A stretch of DNA of 64,000 nucleotides from Paenibacillus sp. FSL W8-0426 (GCF_037969725.1 NZ_CP150203.1:5718001-5782000); one strand, 5' to 3'; positions 33,164-43,267 are shown, counted from the first letter of the stretch. Notes: generated by a model not told the origin, from the letters alone. Made by a program: numbers and translations.

Positions 33164-33174
33164 GGGAAAGCAGA

Positions 33175-34113
33175 TCAGAACCGATTAACCGGTTTGTGCA
33201 GTTTGTATACCAGAAAACTCATGTACGTCAATATGCCGAACAGGATGGCAATATCAAGCATGTGCGACAAGGCAACAAACATGTACACTTCCGGACGATT
33301 CATCGTAAGCATCATCAGGAAACCGATAAACACTTGCAGCAACACCAGCACAACCGACACCACACCCAGCGTTCTAAGCTCCTTATTATCCGGATGTTTG
33401 CGGTATGCATAGTGCCCCAGAATCGCAATCACGACGACGAGCGACACCGCTGCTAAACGGTGGATGAAGGCTACGGCAACGCCGCCGGACAGTTCAGGAA
33501 CGATTTGCCCGTTACATAGAGGGAATCCGGAACAGCCGCCAGCCGAATCCGTATGGCTTACAAAAGCCCCCGTGTACACAACCAGGTACGTGTAAATGGT
33601 GGAGAACCACACGAGATTCCGGAAATTTTTGCTCACTCGCGGATATTTGTTCAAACGTTCCAGTCCGCCATGCTTGGCCTCTTGGCGAATGCCCAAAGCC
33701 ATCATGAGCGAGCTGGCAAAGGCGATCAGCGCAAACCCGAAATGCAGCGCCATGACTGCCGATGACTGGGAAAAGACGACGGCGAATGCGCCCATGATCC
33801 CCTGTATGATGACAAATAACAATGTCAGCAATGAGAACAATTGCAGATCTCGGCGGGACTTGCCGAACCGTAAAAACGCAACGAACGAGGCAATGGACAA
33901 CAGCCCTGCCAACGCACTGACGGCACGGTGGGAAAATTCGATCAAGGAGGCAACGGTATGGGCCGGAACCAGTTTGCCGTTGCATAGAGGCCATTCGGCG
34001 CCACAGCCGAGTCCGGACTCGGTCCGCGTAACGACGCCGCCACCAAACGTGGCCATGAACATGACAAGACAGGTTAATACGGTCAACCATTTAAACAAGG
34101 TTAAATGCTTCAA
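33175..34113 (-). CDS. ctaA: Heme A synthase CtaA (COX15-like)
   Basis: A 312-residue membrane protein with eight helices. Pairs of cysteines in LGCGAEWPLCNG (about 35-46) and GGCSGFPLCNG (about 193-203) and histidines in EFSHRAVSAL and AFIHRLAAVS mark the two halves typical of bacterial CtaA. It converts heme O to heme A for cytochrome aa3 oxidase. It is expressed alone here; the oxidase assembly factor SCO lies at 60.3 kb. Confidence 0.93.
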   Translation of the reverse strand: MKHLTLFKWLTVLTCLVMFMATFGGGVVTRTESGLGCGAEWPLCNGKLVPAHTVASLIEFSHRAVSALAGLLSIASFVAFLRFGKSRRDLQLFSLLTLLFVIIQGIMGAFAVVFSQSSAVMALHFGFALIAFASSLMMALGIRQEAKHGGLERLNKYPRVSKNFRNLVWFSTIYTYLVVYTGAFVSHTDSAGGCSGFPLCNGQIVPELSGGVAVAFIHRLAAVSLVVVIAILGHYAYRKHPDNKELRTLGVVSVVLVLLQVFIGFLMMLTMNRPEVYMFVALSHMLDIAILFGILTYMSFLVYKLHKPVNRF

Positions 34114-34331
34114 TTTTTCTCACCTGCAGTTAAATTTTTAAATTGCGAAGGAATGACTCCCTTCATGAGGTTCGTTACTTTGACATTTATTTCACAACTA
34201 AATCCATTATAACGGATAAAAGAGTCATTGACGGCGCGGTTTGTGACAAAATGTTAACGTCTGGGTGAGATTCGGACAAGCGGATCACGTGCAAGCGGCC
34301 TTCTTTCAGCATTCCCTAAAAATGACAAAAC

Positions 34332-34364
34332 AAAAGCGCCTCCCTCAGTTGGGAATGGCGCTTT
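34332..34364 (-). terminator. Terminator of the thioredoxin-like gene
   Basis: AAAGCGCC and GGCGCTTT arms, loop about 15 nt; read leftward it ends in TTTTG. Confidence 0.8.
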
Positions 34365-34375
34365 CGACCAAAAGC

Positions 34376-34720
34376 TTATTTATGAATCGTGTTATACACT
34401 TCAACCGCACGTTGCAAAAACTGCTCGATCTCTTCTCTGGATTTGCGCAGTTTGTTCACGAAACGAACGAGTTCCCGGCCATCCGTGTAAGCGACGAAGC
34501 TCGGAATGCCCAAAATGTTCTGCTCTTCGCTTACCGTTCCGACCTGATCCACGTCTACCTCGACCAGAGTCAGTTCGTTTGCATATTTTTCCTCGACTTC
34601 CGGCATGAACGGGTCAATGAATTTGCAATCCCCGCACCAATCGGCCTTGAATACCGCAACGGTAAGCCGCGAAGACTGAATAGCTACGTCGAATTCCGGT
34701 TTGGACGTTATTTGTTGCAT
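34376..34720 (-). CDS. Thioredoxin-family protein
   Basis: A 114-residue thioredoxin-fold protein with active site WCGDCK at about residues 28-33 and the cis-proline motif GIPSFVAY near 72. Reduces disulfides in the cytoplasm. ATG 34720 lies 8 nt after GGAAG; the GTG just before it is also possible. Monocistronic between terminator and intergenic region. Confidence 0.88.
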   Translation of the reverse strand: MQQITSKPEFDVAIQSSRLTVAVFKADWCGDCKFIDPFMPEVEEKYANELTLVEVDVDQVGTVSEEQNILGIPSFVAYTDGRELVRFVNKLRKSREEIEQFLQRAVEVYNTIHK

Positions 34721-34844
34721 CACAGCATCTTCCTTTCTTTTTTAGCAGCATGTCTCTTCTTTATACACATAAGCATGTTGACGAGTGGAAGTCAACTCTT
34801 CGGCACATACTTAAGATAACCATCAGTAGAAAGGATAGTACGCC

Positions 34845-36131
34845 ATGATGTTCCTTGGCACCGATTCTGCCCCGTTCGGAGCCATGCTTCAGTTCATGCG
34901 CTCCCTTCCGGAAGCGGCCCGCGAAGCATGGCGCGGCAAACAGGCCGCGTGGCATGCCTCCGCACGGCTCAGGCACCCTGCGCGTGACCTCGATTGGAAC
35001 GAGGATACCGCGGCAGCGCTGCGTTCCGAGATTCGGCGTTTGCTGCCTGGCAAAACCGGCACAGACCATGCCGCAGCCCGCCTTGCCAGAAACGCTCCCC
35101 TATGCGAGGAGGATTGCATCATTCTCGAAGACGTCTCCCGTCAAACCCGGGAACACAACCGGAGCAACATTACGCGAACCGCCGCTTATCTCGCCTGCTA
35201 CGAGGAATGCCCCGAATTGCACTGGGCGCTGCTTGCCCATATGGTGTCCCGAAATGGCGGCTACCACATGACCGACCTGCAAAGCGGGCTCATGCGCAAT
35301 TTGCAAGACGAAACCTCCCGGCAGCAGACGTACCGTTTGCTGGAGCGGTGCAATGCTCTTATTTTCCAGGACGCTTATCCTCAACTGTTGTTGTATCAGC
35401 ATAGCCGCCGCCTTGGACGAAGCTGCTTTCATTTATTGTCCCATTTTCACGTATCGGCGTTCATGACGCCTTTCTGGGAGCGCTTCTGGCTGGAGAAGTG
35501 CAGCTCGCTGCTCAGCACGGCATTAATTATTAATGAGCAAAACTATATTGAAGGCCGGGTCGTGCAGCACCCGTATTTCCACAAAAACGTAATCTCCAGC
35601 CCTTCCTTCCGATTGCACGACCTGGCAGGGCTGAACCAGATCGTATTTCCTCTCGGAGAGGGCTTGGGCATCGTCGGGCGAGTACTGGAGCGGTTCGACA
35701 AGCTGGATGAACGCATTGCATTTGGCAAAAGCCTGTATGCCATGCTATTTGGCATGGATCAGGTGCTGGACGGGGTATTGAAATTTGCACGAGCCGTGCC
35801 CCATCAAGGCTCTCGCGCCGAATATTGGCCAGGACTGTTCACCGCAGTTCAGCATGAATCCGGGAATAACACCTCCCAACGAAGCAGCGCTGAGCTGATG
35901 GACGAAGAGTGGCTTCCGGAAGGACAGCGCTTGTACAGCCCGAAACTGCTTGACGTTTGGCATGAGACGCCTTATGAACCCCTTCCGAGATACGATTGGC
36001 TGCAGAACGCCGACTGCCTCTCTCACATCAGCACGCCCAAGCGTCCTTGGATCTTCGAGATCAGTCACGAGCATCGATTCGGCATCCTGAAAACTGCGCT
36101 CGCCCATGATGCCCGGACCATTCTGCATTAG
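34845..36131 (+). CDS. DUF2515 protein
   Basis: A 428-residue soluble protein with motifs RQTREHNRSNITRTAAYLA, HWALLAHMVSRNGGYHMTDL and LFQDAYPQLLLYQHS-like, which I associate with DUF2515 (YppC-like) of Bacillales. It is helical and rich in histidine and aromatic residues. ATG 34845 or 34848 follows AAAGGA. Function unknown. It is transcribed alone toward a bidirectional terminator. Confidence 0.72.
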   Translation: MMFLGTDSAPFGAMLQFMRSLPEAAREAWRGKQAAWHASARLRHPARDLDWNEDTAAALRSEIRRLLPGKTGTDHAAARLARNAPLCEEDCIILEDVSRQTREHNRSNITRTAAYLACYEECPELHWALLAHMVSRNGGYHMTDLQSGLMRNLQDETSRQQTYRLLERCNALIFQDAYPQLLLYQHSRRLGRSCFHLLSHFHVSAFMTPFWERFWLEKCSSLLSTALIINEQNYIEGRVVQHPYFHKNVISSPSFRLHDLAGLNQIVFPLGEGLGIVGRVLERFDKLDERIAFGKSLYAMLFGMDQVLDGVLKFARAVPHQGSRAEYWPGLFTAVQHESGNNTSQRSSAELMDEEWLPEGQRLYSPKLLDVWHETPYEPLPRYDWLQNADCLSHISTPKRPWIFEISHEHRFGILKTALAHDARTILH

Positions 36132-36149
36132 GTTGGATGATCCTGGAGA

Positions 36150-36282
36150 ACCCAGTGATCAACGCGAAGCGTATGCTTTCGATGGAGCTTTCTTACAGAA
36201 AGCTTTTAGCTCCGCTTCTCCAGATTCTTTCTGATCCATCCGTTTTTGAGCAAATTTCCAATTCGGCCTATATAGCCCAACG
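36150..36282. repeat. Dispersed intergenic repeat, copy 1
   Basis: Shares a core with 60070-60212: ATGCTT(T/C)CGATG, then AGCTTTC followed by CAGAAAGCTTTTAG, CGCTTCTCCAGATT and TATATAGCCC at similar spacing. In this copy, GGAGCTTTCTTACAGAAAG followed by CTTTTAGCTCC forms a hairpin. It lies between DUF2515 and its terminator. Confidence 0.7.
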
Positions 36283-36301
36283 TTTCATCACAAATATTGA
36301 A

Positions 36302-36342
36302 AAAAGGTCCTGCCAGCTCTAGAGCGGACAGGACCTTCTTTT
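36302..36342. terminator. Bidirectional terminator between DUF2515 and the flippase gene
   Basis: AAGGTCCTG and CAGGACCTT arms with a loop containing CTCTAGAG; AAAAA on one side and TTCTTTT on the other. Confidence 0.85.
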
Positions 36343-36392
36343 ATTTTTATCCGAGACGCCCATTCGCGTTCCAATCAACGATTCTCCCTTGC

Positions 36393-38021
36393 TTACCCAC
36401 GTTGTGCCTGTCCGCGCTGGAACCGCATCAACGGACGCAATACTTTTTGCAAAATTCGCGGATAGCTGCCCAGTTCGTCCTTGCGTAGCACATTCATCAC
36501 GACCAGCAGCAGCAGGTAAACCGCAACGACCAGAACGCCTACCACCATACACGTCAGCAGGAAGGAAATTCTCGCCGGCAGGAAAGCACCGAATACCTGA
36601 TTGCCCGCCCAGTTCGCGCCGAATCCTACCGCCGCTGCGACCAAGACGGTAACGGCAAGGCCTGTCCAACGGTTGCCCATGATGGAGAAGGAAACGATTT
36701 TGCGCAGCACCCTGAGATTGAGGTACGTAATGACCAGGAAACAGAGCGCCGTGGCCATAATGATGCCGTAAATCCCCATCAGCGGGGCCAAAATCAAACT
36801 CGCCACAAACTTGACGATAATGCCTGCCGCCACGCTGATCATCGTAATGCGCGGCTTTCCTACGCCCAGCAGAATGGCATTCGTCGTCATCATCGTGATC
36901 TGGAAAATGGTCCCGATCGTCAATACCGCAATGATCGACGTGCCGCCCAGATCGCTGAACAGCAAACCGTTGATCGAATGCGCTGCTGCGCTCAGCGCAA
37001 TGACGATCGGCAGGCCTGTCAGAATCGAAATGCGCAGGGCCAGCGTGATCTGGCTTTGCAGATGAGCTTCATCCTTGCGGGCAAATGCTGCCGAAATGAC
37101 CGGCACCAGCGACGTGCTGAGCGCAATGGCCAAAATCGGAGGAATTCCGGCAATGCTCTGGGCTTTCATACCAAGCACCGCCAGAACGGCCGTCGCTTCT
37201 TCCAGACCGATCCTTCCGCTCAGCAGCGGAACGACAAGAGAAGTGTCAATGAAGTTGATGGCTGGAACCGCCAAGGAAGAGAGCACGATCGGAATCGACA
37301 ATTTGAATATGTCCCCATAGATTCCGCCCAGCGGCAGCTTCTCTGATCGCTCCTCGATGAGTGCTGCGGCGCTGTCCATGCGCCGCTGCTTCATGGTGAA
37401 GTACAGCATCACCGCAAACGCCCCGATGCTGCCGAATACGCCCCCGAACGATGCCCCGGCGGCCACCGTCTGGTCATCGTAATTCCATTGCAGCAGCACA
37501 AATGCCACCAGTATCGCGGTACCCACGCGGGCGAACTGCTCCACAATTTGGGATATGCCTCCGGCCGTCATATTGCCACGGCCCTGGAAGTAACCGCGCA
37601 TCATCGCGATGGCCGGGAAGAGCAGCAATGCAGGGGCCAGCGCGCGGATGGCGCTGACCGATCCCGGCACCTTGGAGATGTGCGTCGCGTAGAATGGCGC
37701 CGCAAACCACAGCAGGGTCGACATGATGACCCCGGCTGCGGCCGCAAAGATCAGCGCCGCCCGGTAAATCTGCCGGGCCTCTCCGCCGCGGCCCAAGGCG
37801 TAGCGTTCAGATACCATTTTGCTCAGTGTACTCGGTATGCCCGCCGTCGCCACCGTTAACAGCATTAAATAAACCGTATTGGAAATCGTGAACGATGCAT
37901 TCCCGATATCGCCGAGAATGTGATCCAGCGGCACGCGCTGAGCCAATCCAAGCACCCTTGCAACGAGCGCCGCGGCCGCCAGGATGAGCGTTCCTTTGAT
38001 AAAGCTTTCTTTCTTAGACAA
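36393..38021 (-). CDS. MurJ/SpoVB-type flippase (MOP superfamily)
   Basis: A 542-residue membrane protein with about 14 helices. The start is TTG 38021 (MSKKESFIKGTLILAAAAL), 7 nt after AGAAGGG; upstream GTG and ATG codons lack a good site. The first helix KGTLILAAAALVARVLG and RGYFQGRGNM motif are typical of the polysaccharide biosynthesis/SpoVB/YtgP lipid flippases. It probably moves a lipid-linked glycan or lipid II across the membrane. Which substrate cannot be told. Confidence 0.87.
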   Translation of the reverse strand: MSKKESFIKGTLILAAAALVARVLGLAQRVPLDHILGDIGNASFTISNTVYLMLLTVATAGIPSTLSKMVSERYALGRGGEARQIYRAALIFAAAAGVIMSTLLWFAAPFYATHISKVPGSVSAIRALAPALLLFPAIAMMRGYFQGRGNMTAGGISQIVEQFARVGTAILVAFVLLQWNYDDQTVAAGASFGGVFGSIGAFAVMLYFTMKQRRMDSAAALIEERSEKLPLGGIYGDIFKLSIPIVLSSLAVPAINFIDTSLVVPLLSGRIGLEEATAVLAVLGMKAQSIAGIPPILAIALSTSLVPVISAAFARKDEAHLQSQITLALRISILTGLPIVIALSAAAHSINGLLFSDLGGTSIIAVLTIGTIFQITMMTTNAILLGVGKPRITMISVAAGIIVKFVASLILAPLMGIYGIIMATALCFLVITYLNLRVLRKIVSFSIMGNRWTGLAVTVLVAAAVGFGANWAGNQVFGAFLPARISFLLTCMVVGVLVVAVYLLLLVVMNVLRKDELGSYPRILQKVLRPLMRFQRGQAQRG

Positions 38022-38080
38022 CCTGTTTCCCTTCTTTCCCCACATGGGCCGCACCCGCCTGGATCACCAAGCCCGAACGT

Positions 38081-38572
38081 CTATGCGAATCTCGCCACCC
38101 AAATAATGAACAGAACAATCATAACGATCTGCAAAATGATTTTCATCACCGTACTGGTGAACAGGCCAACGACCGAGCCGAAGCCGACCTTGGTCGCCTT
38201 GGAAGGCGAAGATCCGCCGATCAGCTCACCCAGAAACGCTCCGATAAACGGACCGAGCACCAGACCAAATGCCGGAATCACAAACGGGCCGATAATGACG
38301 CCGATTGTGCTGAGCGTGGTGGATAGCTTGGAGCCCCCGAACTTTTTGACCCCCCAGGCACTGACCACGTAATCCGCGACGAACAGCACCACGACGATCA
38401 GAATCTGGAAGATCCAGAACCATACCCCGAACGGATCAAAGCTGAAGAACCAGCCATAGACCAGAAACGCGAACAAAATGGCGATAGCTCCCGGAAGAAC
38501 GGGGTAGACCGTTCCTGCCATTCCCACCGCGAACAGAAGCACGATCAAAATCCAGCCAACGGTTGCGAGCAA
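38081..38572 (-). CDS. DUF456 membrane protein
   Basis: A 163-residue protein with four to five membrane helices and glycine-rich loops (GVIIGPFVIPAFGLVLGPFIG) typical of DUF456. The start is TTG 38572 with GAAGGGGG 8 nt upstream. It begins 3 bp after the HAD gene stop, so the two are coupled. Function unknown. Confidence 0.8.
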   Translation of the reverse strand: MLATVGWILIVLLFAVGMAGTVYPVLPGAIAILFAFLVYGWFFSFDPFGVWFWIFQILIVVVLFVADYVVSAWGVKKFGGSKLSTTLSTIGVIIGPFVIPAFGLVLGPFIGAFLGELIGGSSPSKATKVGFGSVVGLFTSTVMKIILQIVMIVLFIIWVARFA

Positions 38573-38575
38573 GGT

Positions 38576-39325
38576 TTATTCCCCCTTCAAAATATGATCG
38601 CGAATGACCTCAACGATGCCATCCTCATTGTTGCTCGCGACGATCAGATCCGCCGCTTCCTTCACCTGATCCTGGGCGTTGCCCATCGCTACGCCAAGCC
38701 CTGCCGCTTCGATCACGGCCAGATCGTTCAAGCTGTCGCCCACCGCTACGGCCTGGGACATGTCGAGTCCAAGCAGTTTGCATACTTCGGCCACGCCGCT
38801 TGCCTTTGTAATGCCGGCCGGGTTGACTTCAATATTGACGGGCGAGGAGTTGGTCATCTGCAAACCGCCCAGCTGCTGCAGTTCCATCATAATTTGATGG
38901 CGAATCTCGTCGACCTCGGTGTTAAACCCGAATTTCAGCCACTGGGTTCCTTCGATATCCTGGGTCCAGCGGTCGCGGTTGAAAAGCTCTTCCACGGAGT
39001 ATGCCCAATACCAAGTATTGTACTTCTCTCCGATCTCCCACATCTTGCGAATCAGCACAGGGTCCATCAGATGGCGAATATGCAGGTCATGCGGCGCTTT
39101 CCATACTTCGCTGCCGTTTACCGTGATCATCGGGGTTTCCAATCCGAGCTGCACGGCATAAGGCATAGCGTGAAACACGGCTCTTCCCGTGGACAGGCAG
39201 ACGTGTACGCCGCGGCGGATGGCAATCTGGATCCATTTGGCTGTTTCTTTTGAAATTTCATGGTTGTCGTTCAGCAGCGTTCCGTCCATGTCAAGCGCAA
39301 GCAATTTGTATTTCGGTTCTCCCAT
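38576..39325 (-). CDS. Cof-type HAD-IIB phosphatase
   Basis: A 249-residue HAD hydrolase. Motif I LALDMDGTLLND (about 8-19), motif II LSTGRA (about 40), a lysine before the end, and motif IV VGDSLNDLAV (about 197). The Cof subfamily dephosphorylates small sugar phosphates or nucleotides. ATG 39325 is preceded by AGGAGG-type sequence. Substrate unknown. Confidence 0.87.
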   Translation of the reverse strand: MGEPKYKLLALDMDGTLLNDNHEISKETAKWIQIAIRRGVHVCLSTGRAVFHAMPYAVQLGLETPMITVNGSEVWKAPHDLHIRHLMDPVLIRKMWEIGEKYNTWYWAYSVEELFNRDRWTQDIEGTQWLKFGFNTEVDEIRHQIMMELQQLGGLQMTNSSPVNIEVNPAGITKASGVAEVCKLLGLDMSQAVAVGDSLNDLAVIEAAGLGVAMGNAQDQVKEAADLIVASNNEDGIVEVIRDHILKGE

Positions 39326-39498
39326 GTTGTACTCCTCCTTGGTTCTCTCTCTGATGTTTTTATGATGCGAAATCGGATCTCACAAAAAGACCGTCCGGCT
39401 GCCGCAAATGCGCGGGCGCTTCGGACGTCATGGCTAACGACATTTTACCACAGATGATCAACCTGCAACAAAGGAAGCTGCATCCTTTATTGTTCATG

Positions 39499-39529
39499 AA
39501 AAAAGACCGCCTGCAATGCAGGCGGCCTT
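39499..39529 (-). terminator. Terminator of the metal ABC operon
   Basis: GGCCGCCTGCA and TGCAGGCGGTCTT arms; read leftward it ends in TTTTTT. Confidence 0.88.
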
Positions 39530-39535
39530 ATGCGC

Positions 39536-40408
39536 TTATTGTGCTGCGGACTTGCGGCGAGCGTAGCGAAAAACGATGCCGTGCCTCGGCGACAGCAGGA
39601 AAGCCAGCACAAACAATATGCCTGCGGCAGCCACCATGCATCCGGCAATGGAAGCATCCCATACGAACGCCATCACATATCCTCCGATGGAGGCAGCGGC
39701 CCCGATGACGACGCTGTACGCGATCATTCGACCCAGTCGGTCTGTCAGCAGATAAGCCGTGGCTGCAGGCACGATGAGCATACCGACGACGAGAATGGAA
39801 CCGACGCTGTCAAAGGAGGCCACCGACGCCATGGACACAAGTCCCATGAGTACGTAATGGAACAGGGCTACCGGAATGCCGCAGGCGGCGGCAAGGGCCG
39901 GATCGAACGCGCACAGCTTGAACTGTTTGTAGAACAGGCCCAGCACGGCCAGAATGACCAGCAGCGTAATGCCGAGCATCCACACCGCCCGTGGTCCGAC
40001 ATTCATGCCCCAGAGCGTCAGTGTATCCCACTGAACATAAGCAATCTCCCCGAATAGTACATGATCGAGATCAAAATCGATGTTTTGCGCATTTTGACTG
40101 ATTAGAATCACACCTACCGCGAACAGGGCCGTGAACACAATCCCTATGGATGCATCCGAGGAGAGTCCTCCGGATTGCAGCGTCTGGATGAGAAACACCG
40201 TAATCAAGCCAAATGCCGTCGCCCCCAGCAGCATCCAGAGCGAATCCCGGGATCCGCTCCACAGGTAGGCAACCGCGATGCCGGGCAATACCGCATGGCT
40301 GATGGCATCGCCCACCATCGTCATCTTCCGCAGAATCAGAAAACATCCGAGAATGGCACAAGCGGAGGAGACGAGCATGGCCGTTAAAATAATCCAAAAC
40401 GTGGACAT
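39536..40408 (-). CDS. Manganese/zinc ABC transporter permease (second)
   Basis: A 290-residue ABC-3 permease with eight or nine helices; MTMVGDAISHAVLPGIAVAYL near residue 30 is a family hallmark. It ends with a basic cytoplasmic tail. Start overlaps the stop of the other permease by 1 bp. With the preceding three genes it forms a TroABCD/MntABCD-type importer, which usually has two permeases when the metal is Mn. Confidence 0.88.
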   Translation of the reverse strand: MSTFWIILTAMLVSSACAILGCFLILRKMTMVGDAISHAVLPGIAVAYLWSGSRDSLWMLLGATAFGLITVFLIQTLQSGGLSSDASIGIVFTALFAVGVILISQNAQNIDFDLDHVLFGEIAYVQWDTLTLWGMNVGPRAVWMLGITLLVILAVLGLFYKQFKLCAFDPALAAACGIPVALFHYVLMGLVSMASVASFDSVGSILVVGMLIVPAATAYLLTDRLGRMIAYSVVIGAAASIGGYVMAFVWDASIAGCMVAAAGILFVLAFLLSPRHGIVFRYARRKSAAQ

Positions 40409-41370
40409 TACAATCCACCTCGTTCCTGCTGCGCGCGCTGCACGGGCAGCCCGGATAAGGCCATGCGTTCCTCCCGCAAATAGGCCGATCTCGCCTGCGC
40501 GCTCCGCAGTCGTCTGGCCAGCAGCCCGCGCCGCGGAGCCAGTAATGCAGATCCGGCAAAAATGACCGTTGCCGCGAGCACCGTCACAGGCCCTGTCGGC
40601 AGATTCGGCACCATCGTGCTGAACAACGTTCCCGCCGCGCCGCTAAGAGCGCCGAACAGACCCGCCAGCAGCACCATCAGTGCCAGTGAATCGGTCCAGC
40701 AGCGTGCAGCCGCAGCCGGCGTGACCAGCAAAGCCGCAACCAGCACCACGCCGACGGCCTGAATCCCTGCTACGACAGCAATAACGGTAAGCAGCAGAAT
40801 CAGGTGCTCCAGCATGCCTACGGGCAAACCCATCCCCCGTGCAAATCCCGGATCAAAGCTCACCAGCTTGAATTCCTTGAACCAAGCCACACTGGCAAGG
40901 AGCAGGATCAGGCATACGCCGCCCATGACGTATACATCGGTCTGCACCATGGATGCCGCCTGCCCGAACAAATATTTGTCGAGTCCGCTCTGGCTGCCGC
41001 TTGCTCCATGCTGGATTCGCGTCAACATGACGATGCCGATGCCGAAAAAGACCGACAGCACGATGCCCATCGCCGTTTCCTGCTTAATGCGTGAATAGCG
41101 CGTAATGCACGTGATGCCAAAGGTAGCCATAATGCCCGCAACGAGGGCACCGACGAGAAACAGGCCAACCGACTTCGTTTCCGCAAGCATGAACGCTATG
41201 CATATGCCGGGCAGTGCCGCATGGGCCAGCGTATCGCCCATCAAACTTTGACGACGCAAAAACGTAAACGAACCGATAATGCCGCTGCTGAATCCAAGCA
41301 GCATACACCCAAGCAGGATCCATCTCGTGTTGGGATCGGTCAGAATCGTCATGATCCAGTTTCCCATCAT
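40408..41370 (-). CDS. Manganese/zinc ABC transporter permease (first)
   Basis: A 320-residue ABC-3 permease; RRQSLMGDTLAHAALPGICIAFML (about 39-62) and GDDM-like motifs mark the family. It starts directly after the ATPase gene stop. It has a charged tail of about 45 residues (LRSAQARSAYLREERM), longer than in many relatives, perhaps a metal or ATPase contact. Two permease genes suggest a heterodimeric channel. Confidence 0.88.
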   Translation of the reverse strand: MMGNWIMTILTDPNTRWILLGCMLLGFSSGIIGSFTFLRRQSLMGDTLAHAALPGICIAFMLAETKSVGLFLVGALVAGIMATFGITCITRYSRIKQETAMGIVLSVFFGIGIVMLTRIQHGASGSQSGLDKYLFGQAASMVQTDVYVMGGVCLILLLASVAWFKEFKLVSFDPGFARGMGLPVGMLEHLILLLTVIAVVAGIQAVGVVLVAALLVTPAAAARCWTDSLALMVLLAGLFGALSGAAGTLFSTMVPNLPTGPVTVLAATVIFAGSALLAPRRGLLARRLRSAQARSAYLREERMALSGLPVQRAQQERGGL

Positions 41371-42192
41371 TTACACCTGACCCTTCTCCGAGCGGCTGCC
41401 AATCATGGCAATCCGGCCGCCGTAGGTTTCCTGCAGCATATCCGGCACAAATACCTCGCTGGTAGGGCCTCCTGCCACCAACCGGCCATTCAGCAGCAGC
41501 ACATGATCGAAATATTCCTCCACCGTGGCCAGGTCATGATGAACGACAAGCACCGTTTTCCCTTGCCGCTTCAGCTGCTCCAGCAATGAAATAATCGCTT
41601 TCTCGGTCGTGGCGTCCACGCCGGCAAACGGCTCATCCATGAAGTACAGGTCAGCGTCCTGCACCAGGGCGCGAGCCAGAAATACTCTCTGCTGCTGCCC
41701 CCCGGACAACTGGCTGATCTGACGGTGCATGAAATCGCCCATGCCTACCTGTTCCAGACAATGTGCGGCGAGATCGCGCTCTTTTTTACCGGGACGGCGG
41801 AACCAGCCCAGATGGCCGTATCTTCCCATCATAACCACATCCAGCGCATGGGTCGGAAAATCCCAATCCACGGATTCGCGCTGGGGCACGTATCCGATGC
41901 GACGGCGCTGTTCCCGGTATGACTGGCCGAATATTCGCACCTCTCCGTTCATTTTCGGGATCAGCCCGAGCACGGCTTTGATCAAGGTCGACTTGCCCGC
42001 CCCGTTCGGACCGAGAATGCCGATGAGTTGACCTTCCGGAATATCGAAGGATACGCCGCTGAGCACAGGCTTTTTATGGTAAGCCACCGCCAAATCGCGA
42101 ACGCTCAGGGGTGACGCCGCTTCCAAACTGCCTAGGCCTTGGCCCAGATGATCTTCTTTGCCTGCATAGGTTAATGACGTTGAATCTCTCAT
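41371..42192 (-). CDS. Manganese/zinc ABC transporter ATPase
   Basis: A 273-residue ATPase with Walker A GPNGAGKST, signature LSGGQQQR and Walker B LYFMDEPF. The VPQRESVDWDFP Q-loop region is typical of metal-type ATPases. ATG 42192 has GAGGAG 9 nt upstream, which rejects the 6-codon longer frame. It powers import by the two permeases that follow. Confidence 0.9.
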   Translation of the reverse strand: MRDSTSLTYAGKEDHLGQGLGSLEAASPLSVRDLAVAYHKKPVLSGVSFDIPEGQLIGILGPNGAGKSTLIKAVLGLIPKMNGEVRIFGQSYREQRRRIGYVPQRESVDWDFPTHALDVVMMGRYGHLGWFRRPGKKERDLAAHCLEQVGMGDFMHRQISQLSGGQQQRVFLARALVQDADLYFMDEPFAGVDATTEKAIISLLEQLKRQGKTVLVVHHDLATVEEYFDHVLLLNGRLVAGGPTSEVFVPDMLQETYGGRIAMIGSRSEKGQV

Positions 42193-42235
42193 GCTGCCCA
42201 CTCCTCTCATTGCTTTTCCTTCACTTGGTTAATGG

Positions 42236-43180
42236 CTATTTCAACGCCTCTGAAATCGTATCGGCATTATGGCGAATCATTCCGATGTATGTTCCTTCCT
42301 CCGTGCCCTCGGCGCCCATGGCGTCGGAGAACAGTTCTCCGCCGATGTTTACCGTATGTCCCTTTTCCGCCGCTCCCGCAATGATGGCTTCCATCGCTTT
42401 TGCCGGAACACTTGACTCCACGAAGACGGCTTTGATGTTATTTTCTACCAGGTAGTCCCTCAATTCGCTGACGTCCTTGGCCCCATACTCGGCCGCCGTG
42501 CTGATGCCCTGCAATCCCATCACCTTCATGCCATAGGCTTGGCCGAAGTATCCGAAAGCATCATGTGCCGTAACAAGCACGCGGCTTTGCTCAGGTATTT
42601 CCGCGATTTTCTCCCTTACCTCGTTATCAAGCTTCTCCAACTCCGCCAAATACGCCGCCGTCTGTTCCTTGTACTGTTCTGCATGATCCGGATCTGCTTC
42701 GGTCAGCGTATCCCGCACGGCTTCCACCACCACCATCCAGTGTTTGACGTTGAACCAGACATGCGGATCATACTCCGTATCCATCTCTTCGCCCGAACGC
42801 AGCTCCTTTGGAGGAATGCTCTCCGCGACGGCGGCTACTTTTTTGCCGGCAGACATTTTTTTAAGAATTTCGGACATTTTGCCTTCCAGATGAAGCCCGT
42901 TGTATAGAATCACGTCAGCTTCTTCCAGCTTGCGGATATCTCCCTGCGAGGCTTTGTATAAATGGGGGTCGACTCCCGGTCCCATCAGTCCGGTGACTTC
43001 CACATACGATCCGCCGACTTCACGGGCGATATCCGCGATCATGCCGGTCGTTGCCGTTACTTTCATTTTCCCCTCGCCGCCTGCCTCCGTGCCGTTCGAA
43101 CATGCCGTCAATACGACAACCAGCAGCAATACTGCCGTCATAACCCCTCTGTGAATACTCCTCATCTTGACCATTAACAA
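42236..43180 (-). CDS. Metal-binding lipoprotein of the ABC importer (TroA/MntA-type)
   Basis: A 314-residue ZnuA-like lipoprotein with lipobox VVLTAC. Metal ligands are visible: GPGVDPHLYKAS (His), HVWFNVKHW (His), VTAHDAFGYFGQAYG and the later GELFSDAMG (Asp). The absence of a histidine-rich loop points to Mn rather than Zn. The start is TTG 43180 with GGAG 8 nt upstream. First gene of the operon, behind an MntR-like box. Confidence 0.9.
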   Translation of the reverse strand: MLMVKMRSIHRGVMTAVLLLVVVLTACSNGTEAGGEGKMKVTATTGMIADIAREVGGSYVEVTGLMGPGVDPHLYKASQGDIRKLEEADVILYNGLHLEGKMSEILKKMSAGKKVAAVAESIPPKELRSGEEMDTEYDPHVWFNVKHWMVVVEAVRDTLTEADPDHAEQYKEQTAAYLAELEKLDNEVREKIAEIPEQSRVLVTAHDAFGYFGQAYGMKVMGLQGISTAAEYGAKDVSELRDYLVENNIKAVFVESSVPAKAMEAIIAGAAEKGHTVNIGGELFSDAMGAEGTEEGTYIGMIRHNADTISEALK

Positions 43181-43267
43181 TGTGAACTCTCCTTTCCCTC
43201 TCCTAAAATAATTGTGACAAGTTAATTTTGTTGTACAAGGTGTTAAAATTTAAACATAACTAAAAAA